From positions 1 to 8,845 of the forward strand of contig JAFGIC010000006.1 of NCBI GenBank assembly GCA_016929815.1: DNA of 8,845 nt. The letters run 5' to 3'. Every line of letters starts with the position of its first letter. Positions within the stretch are counted from its first letter, which is position 1. The notes beneath the pieces were generated by a model that was not told the origin of the DNA, ran no database searches, and saw only the letters and a program-made list of their open reading frames with translations. Below are positions 6,265 to 8,845 of this stretch, one piece after another. Source of the stretch: Deltaproteobacteria bacterium. Lineage in GTDB: Bacteria > Desulfobacterota > DSM-4660 > Desulfatiglandales > HGW-15. The position numbers and the translations under genes are program-made.

Positions 6265-7255
6265 TAACCGTCCCCCCGTTTCCCGCCCTTTCGTAGGCGT
6301 CTATAATCTCCTGAACCAGGGGATGCCTTACCACATCATCCCTTGTGAAATAAACAAATTTAATGCCCTTGATGCCGTGAAGGAGGGACCTAGCCTGTAT
6401 CAGGCCGGATGTCTTTCCCTGGGGGAGATCAGTCTGCGTTACATCCCCTGTAATTACCGCCTTGGAGCCGAAACCGAGCCTTGTAAGGAACATCTTCATC
6501 TGTTCCGTGGTTGCGTTCTGCGCCTCATCTAATATTACAAAGGATCCGTTCAGGGTCCTGCCCCTCATGAAGGCCAGGGGCGCCACCTCTATTACCCCCT
6601 GCTGTATCAGGCGGGAGGCGTCCGAAAAGTCCATCATATCATGCAATGCATCATACAGGGGCCTCAGATAGGGATTCACCTTCTCCGCCAGGTCTCCGGG
6701 AAGGAACCCCAGTTTTTCTCCTGCCTCCACAGCTGGCCTTGCCAGGACGACCCTTTTGACCTCCTTTTTAAGAAGAGACGAGATTGCCATTGCCATGGCG
6801 AGGTATGTCTTGCCGGTCCCTGCGGGGCCTATGCCGAAGACAATGTCAAAGTTTCTTATCCCGTCGATATATTCCTTCTGTATGATGCTCTTGGGTGATA
6901 TGCTCTTTTTCTGGGAAGATATCAAGACGCTGTCCATAAATATCTTTTTAATATCCGCGGACCGGTTTTCGCTCAGTATCCTGACCGCGTATTCCACGTC
7001 GTTCCCGTATATAGGGCAGTTGCTCTTTATGAGATCATAAAGTTGATTTAAGGCCTTTTCAGCCAGTTCTATATCCCAGTCTCCGCCCTGAAGAAGGATG
7101 TCGGTGCCCCTGGCATTAATGCTCACCCCCAGTTTTTTTTCGATGATCTTTAAATGAGAGCCCTGCTGCCCGCACAGGGTTCTGAAGAAATCATGATCCT
7201 GAAAGCTGATCTTTTTTGTCGATTCATGACCTTCTGAGTTATTAGTTTTCCCCAA
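6254..7255 (-). CDS. phoH: PhoH-family ATPase (PhoH-like, KH domain + P-loop)
   Basis: This is a cytoplasmic PhoH-like ATPase with an RNA-binding-type N-terminal domain (about 25-75) and a superfamily-1-like P-loop domain. The biological substrate of PhoH proteins is poorly defined; helicase or RNA-decay roles have been proposed. The 333 residues fit the family. Visible are Walker A GPAGTGKT (143-150), LARPAVEAGEKLGFLPGD (171-188), MRGRTL (230-235), Walker B VILDEAQN (240-247), TGDVTQTDLP (269-278) and the C-terminal DVVRHPLVQEII (307-318). The start is a TTG at 7255, three bases after the yjbQ stop, with AGGGA just upstream on the minus strand. The next Met comes only at residue 107, so an internal ATG would remove the first domain. 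The stop overlaps the HD gene by 11 nt, indicating one transcript. Confidence 0.96.
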   Translation of the reverse strand: MGKTNNSEGHESTKKISFQDHDFFRTLCGQQGSHLKIIEKKLGVSINARGTDILLQGGDWDIELAEKALNQLYDLIKSNCPIYGNDVEYAVRILSENRSADIKKIFMDSVLISSQKKSISPKSIIQKEYIDGIRNFDIVFGIGPAGTGKTYLAMAMAISSLLKKEVKRVVLARPAVEAGEKLGFLPGDLAEKVNPYLRPLYDALHDMMDFSDASRLIQQGVIEVAPLAFMRGRTLNGSFVILDEAQNATTEQMKMFLTRLGFGSKAVITGDVTQTDLPQGKTSGLIQARSLLHGIKGIKFVYFTRDDVVRHPLVQEIIDAYERAGNGGTVNGQ

Positions 7256-7258
7256 TCC

Positions 7259-7678
7259 CTATTCCCCCATAAGCTGGATTATGACCTGGCGCTGCCTGGG
7301 CTGGTTGTCAAAATCCAGGAGCACTATCTGCTGCCATGTCCCAAGGGTTAGTTTACCATCTGTCAGGGGAATGTGCAATGATGGCCCCAGGATGGCCGCT
7401 CGCACATGTGCGTAGCCGTTGCCGTCGCCCCACCTCTCGTTGTGTTCATAATAGATGTCCCTTGGGGCCATCCCCTCTATGGCCCTTTTAAGGTCATTGA
7501 CGGCGCCGCTCTCAAACTCAATGGTGGTAAGTGCGGCGGTAGAGCCGGGCACGAAAAGCACTGCAATGCCGTTTGATATACCCGACTCCACAACAAACCT
7601 CTTTACCTTTGAAGTGATGTCAATCACGTCGGTTTCACCGGTGGTTTTTATGAATATATCTTCAGATTTAATTTCCAT
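7259..7678 (-). CDS. yjbQ: YjbQ / UPF0047 family protein (secondary thiamine-phosphate synthase-like)
   Basis: This small UPF0047 (YjbQ) protein is a trimeric family for which a weak thiamine-phosphate synthase side activity has been reported; its physiological role is unsettled. Family signatures are PGSTAALTTIE, HNERWGDGNGYAHVRAAILGP, LTDGKLTLGTWQQIVLLDFD and the terminal QPRQRQVIIQ. The invariant histidines and the TLGTWQ turn are all present. I chose the ATG at 7678 (139 residues, MEIKSEDIF) because homologues begin close to this strand; the in-frame ATG at 7693 adds five residues (MGSKS) and cannot be excluded. Neither start has a good Shine-Dalgarno. It is the first gene of the co-directional run and stops three bases before phoH, so the operon promoter should lie in 7694-7950. 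Confidence 0.92.
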   Translation of the reverse strand: MEIKSEDIFIKTTGETDVIDITSKVKRFVVESGISNGIAVLFVPGSTAALTTIEFESGAVNDLKRAIEGMAPRDIYYEHNERWGDGNGYAHVRAAILGPSLHIPLTDGKLTLGTWQQIVLLDFDNQPRQRQVIIQLMGE

Positions 7679-7703
7679 TGATTTAGAGCCCATAAAATTA
7701 TTC

Positions 7704-7746
7704 TATGACCTTCAAACAGCAACCATGTTTGTAGCGGTATGACCTT
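7704..7746. repeat. 9-bp direct repeat enclosing a small inverted repeat, upstream of yjbQ
   Basis: The sequence tatgacctt occurs at 7704-7712 and again at 7738-7746. Between the copies lies a 6-bp inverted repeat, caaaca (7713-7718) and tgtttg (7726-7731), around a 7-base loop. The copies are 34 bp apart start to start and lie directly in front of yjbQ. They could be repeated regulator sites in the yjbQ leader or the footprint of a lost insertion. Confidence 0.4.
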
Positions 7747-7848
7747 AAAAACGGCCTTGATGCAAACAATGGCTTCAAGCTTGATGGGCAATCAGTCGAA
7801 TCCAGGAAAATCAATATCATAGGGCATGATTTCTATCAAGAAAAATGA
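7735..7848 (+). pseudogene. Possible decayed coding remnant, 37 open codons without a start
   Basis: This frame is open for 37 codons between TAG (7732-7734) and TGA (7846-7848). It reads as a protein-like mix including LKNGLDANNGFKLDGQ, then IIGHDFYQEK at the end. It has no start codon and no ribosome binding site. The NNGFKLDG stretch vaguely recalls the repeats of FG-GAP/integrin-like proteins, but the match is too short to name. It may be the tail of a deleted gene or chance. The stretch is antisense to the proposed yjbQ leader. Apart from the sites listed separately I see no gene in 7694-8004. Confidence 0.2.
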
Positions 7849-7911
7849 AGGGCCTGTTTATTCGGACTGTTTATGTCATCACTTTAAACTTTTACCCTTA
7901 AATGTTTCAGC

Positions 7912-7941
7912 GTTATATTCATTTTCATTGACTTTAATCAA
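7912..7941 (-). promoter_or_regulatory. Candidate sigma-70 promoter for the yjbQ-phoH operon
   Basis: On the minus strand TTGATT (7941-7936) and TATAAC (7917-7912) are separated by 18 bp. They match the -35 and -10 consensus at 4 and 5 of 6 positions. Transcription would start near 7905 and leave a leader of roughly 210-230 nt before yjbQ. It is the best-looking minus-strand promoter seen in the gap, but AT-rich sequence makes chance matches likely. Confidence 0.4.
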
Positions 7942-7944
7942 TGA
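7925..7944. promoter_or_regulatory. Inverted repeat, possible operator shared by two promoters
   Basis: tcattga (7925-7931) and tcaatga (7938-7944) form a perfect 7-bp inverted repeat with a 6-bp spacer. It covers the -35 element of the plus-strand candidate and the -35 of the minus-strand candidate. A dimeric regulator bound here could control both directions. No regulator gene is present in the window. Confidence 0.35.
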
Positions 7945-7955
7945 TTAATGATACT
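7928..7955 (+). promoter_or_regulatory. Candidate sigma-70 promoter for the small acidic protein gene
   Basis: TTGACT (7928-7933, 5 of 6 to consensus) and GATACT (7950-7955, 4 of 6) are spaced 16 bp. Transcription would start near 7962 and give a leader of about 105 nt before the ATG at 8069. It interleaves with the divergent minus-strand candidate. Confidence 0.35.
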
Positions 7956-8004
7956 TAGTGGCTATCATAACAGGCTTTGCACATTGAAGATTAATGGAGA
8001 TTTG

Positions 8005-8082
8005 ATGAAAACAGTGAGGTCCCGGCCCGTAAAATATGGGCTTTTCTTATCAGGGAAGGGAGAGATATATGGGTATAATTGA
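8005..8082 (+). CDS. Possible 25-residue leader peptide overlapping the small acidic gene
   Basis: An ATG at 8005 is preceded by GGAGA (7996-8000) at a good spacing and opens a 25-codon frame, MKTVRSRPVK then YGLFLSGKGEIYGYN, ending at TGA 8080-8082. The peptide is basic (six Lys/Arg). The frame runs through a terminator-like hairpin and overlaps the start of the next gene by 14 nt in a different frame. This is the layout of a leader peptide that could couple translation or control attenuation. There is no run of a single amino acid that would point to a known attenuator. It may also be chance; only the ribosome binding site and the position support it. Confidence 0.3.
   Translation: MKTVRSRPVKYGLFLSGKGEIYGYN
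8025..8045 (+). terminator. Terminator-like hairpin in the leader of the small acidic gene
   Basis: gcccgta (8025-8031) pairs with tatgggc (8035-8041), including one G-U pair, around an aaa loop. It is followed directly by tttt (8042-8045) and then ctt. This resembles a weak rho-independent terminator or an attenuator, 27 bp before the ATG at 8069. Confidence 0.35.
8058..8062 (+). promoter_or_regulatory. Shine-Dalgarno deciding the start at 8069
   Basis: GGGAG, within a purine-rich run (8053-8065), lies six bases before the ATG at 8069. The upstream in-frame ATG at 8036 has no such site and would start within the terminator-like hairpin, so 8069 is preferred. Confidence 0.75.
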
Positions 8083-8278
8083 AGTGGATATGTTCCCGGA
8101 GGATGTGGATGACCCTGGGCATCCCGTTGCCGAGAGTTTCAGGGAACTGCTTGAAGAGGTGGCGGAGGAATATGAATGCCGCCTGGAGTCATTCGAGGTC
8201 TCCCACGGCACTGTTTCGTTCTCCTTTGACAGCGATGAGCTGACCGCTAACATATTGAAGATATTGGATGCTAAATAA
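8069..8278 (+). CDS. Small acidic protein of unknown function (69 aa)
   Basis: I do not recognise this protein. It is the only plus-strand gene I accept. The 69 residues carry about 19 Asp/Glu against 4 Lys/Arg, so the protein should be strongly acidic. It has no signal peptide or membrane segment and is presumably cytoplasmic. By eye the pattern is strand (IIEVDMF), long acidic helix (HPVAESFRELLEEVAEEYE), strand (CRLESFEVS), strand (TVSFSFD), helix (DELTANILKIL), a compact alpha/beta fold. It has one Cys and no metal motif. A good ribosome binding site, regular codon use and the ordered secondary-structure pattern argue that it is real. It is divergent from yjbQ and convergent with recO, 60 bp from the recO stop. 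Function cannot be inferred from the neighbours. Confidence 0.75.
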   Translation: MGIIEVDMFPEDVDDPGHPVAESFRELLEEVAEEYECRLESFEVSHGTVSFSFDSDELTANILKILDAK

Positions 8279-8338
8279 TTTATCAGGGTCAATGCATGTT
8301 ATTATGATGAAAAGTTTAATGAAAACCATGATGAGATT

Positions 8339-8845
8339 CTAAAGGTAGCATGCCGTCTTGGGTTCGCGGCCGAGGTGATATTCCCTGTGCAATTTAAGCA
8401 CCGGCCTTATCTCTGAAAGGATCTTTTCATCAATTGTCGATTTTTCGAGACCGGAAAAGGATTCGGTATATAACATTTTTATAAACCGTACGGACTCGGG
8501 GCTCAACCTTGGCGAAACCGCCGTAACCTGACTGCATTTCATGCAGGCGATAGCGCCCTTGTCCGGTTTAAAGACCGCAGCGCCTTCTCCTGCGTATGTC
8601 CTGCCACACTTGCAGCATTTTTCAAGGTTGATCTTGAATCCGCCGTGTGACATGGCTATGAACTCGAAAGCCTGGGGGATAAGATCAGGCATTTTACCTT
8701 TGTCCAGCAGACGCAGGCCCTGCACTAATATCTCATATATGCCCGGGTCCGGCAATTCCCAGGGAAACAGTATCTCTGTGAGCTCTACCATATAGGCGGC
8801 CTTTGAAAGGATTGAAAAACTGCTCCTGAGCCCGGGAAAGGCCTC
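8339..8845 (-). CDS. recO: DNA repair protein RecO, C-terminal part (runs off right edge)
   Basis: RecO loads RecA onto SSB-coated single-stranded DNA with RecR and anneals strands in the RecF pathway. The frame is open from the right edge to the TAG at 8339-8341, giving 168 residues, about the last two thirds of a typical 240-260-residue RecO. The helical stretch AFPGLRSSFSILSKAAY leading into MVELTEILF matches the middle helices of the family, and the Met at 8791 is internal, not a start. A zinc-binding pair follows: CCKCGR (cysteines near 8617-8605) and CMKC (near 8545-8534), the Cys4 site of many RecO proteins. The N-terminal OB-fold lies outside the window. The convergent small gene ends 60 bp before the recO stop, and I see no clear terminator in between. 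Confidence 0.88.
   Translation of the reverse strand, partial: EAFPGLRSSFSILSKAAYMVELTEILFPWELPDPGIYEILVQGLRLLDKGKMPDLIPQAFEFIAMSHGGFKINLEKCCKCGRTYAGEGAAVFKPDKGAIACMKCSQVTAVSPRLSPESVRFIKMLYTESFSGLEKSTIDEKILSEIRPVLKLHREYHLGREPKTACYL

Noticed and set aside
8036..8068. Earlier start for the small acidic protein at the ATG 8036
   Set aside because: No Shine-Dalgarno, and it would begin inside the terminator-like hairpin; the ATG at 8069 has GGGAG at a good distance.
7694..8068. A riboswitch (for example TPP, given yjbQ, or cyclic di-AMP) in the yjbQ leader
   Set aside because: I looked for conserved riboswitch core motifs on the minus strand and saw none; the leader is AT-rich without a convincing multi-stem fold.
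8279..8338. Bidirectional terminator between the small gene and recO
   Set aside because: Only short direct repeats (atgatga, atgaaaa) are present; no stable hairpin was found.
8339..8791. A complete 150-residue gene starting at the Met at 8791
   Set aside because: The frame stays open to the window edge and the upstream residues match the middle helices of RecO, so this Met is internal.

Overview
The window is a compact bacterial chromosomal block, almost entirely on the minus strand, that carries housekeeping genes. Read in the direction of transcription (right to left) the order is recO (3' part) | yjbQ - phoH - pgpH-like HD phosphodiesterase - ybeY - pdxJ - acpS - nnr - [palindromic repeat region] - tsaE - lysC (only the first 14 codons). 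One small gene of unknown function lies on the plus strand between yjbQ and recO. No rRNA, tRNA, CRISPR array, intact insertion sequence or phage gene was seen. The run phoH / 7TM-HD / ybeY next to pdxJ / acpS / nnr / tsaE / lysC is an arrangement I associate with Desulfobacterota (the former Deltaproteobacteria) and Nitrospirota. This placement is inferred from gene content and moderate base composition; it was not computed.

Region by region. Positions 1-44 hold the start of aspartokinase and 81-566 hold tsaE. Positions 567-819 have no gene but contain a composite palindromic repeat with short inverted ends and a second, unrelated stem-loop. Positions 820-7678 are one tightly packed operon with seven junctions or fewer than four bases between genes. 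Two of its overlaps are long for bacteria: 98 nt (pgpH/ybeY) and 26 nt (ybeY/pdxJ). Positions 7694-8068 are a divergent intergenic region. It has candidate promoters facing both ways that interleave around a shared inverted repeat, a possible leader peptide with a terminator-like hairpin on the plus side, a 9-bp direct repeat, and a short open stretch without a start codon. Positions 8069-8278 encode a very acidic 69-residue protein that I do not recognise. recO runs from 8339 off the right edge.

How the genes fit together. PhoH, the HD protein and YbeY form a conserved RNA-metabolism / cyclic-dinucleotide neighbourhood, also seen in Bacillus as phoH-yqfF-yqfG. PdxJ makes pyridoxine 5'-phosphate, AcpS activates acyl carrier protein, Nnr repairs damaged NAD(P)H and TsaE supports the t6A tRNA modification. 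LysC opens the aspartate family of amino acids. The conserved genes themselves are ordinary. The parts worth a second look are the non-coding repeats at 567-819, the control region at 7694-8068, the small acidic protein, and the dual-coding overlaps.
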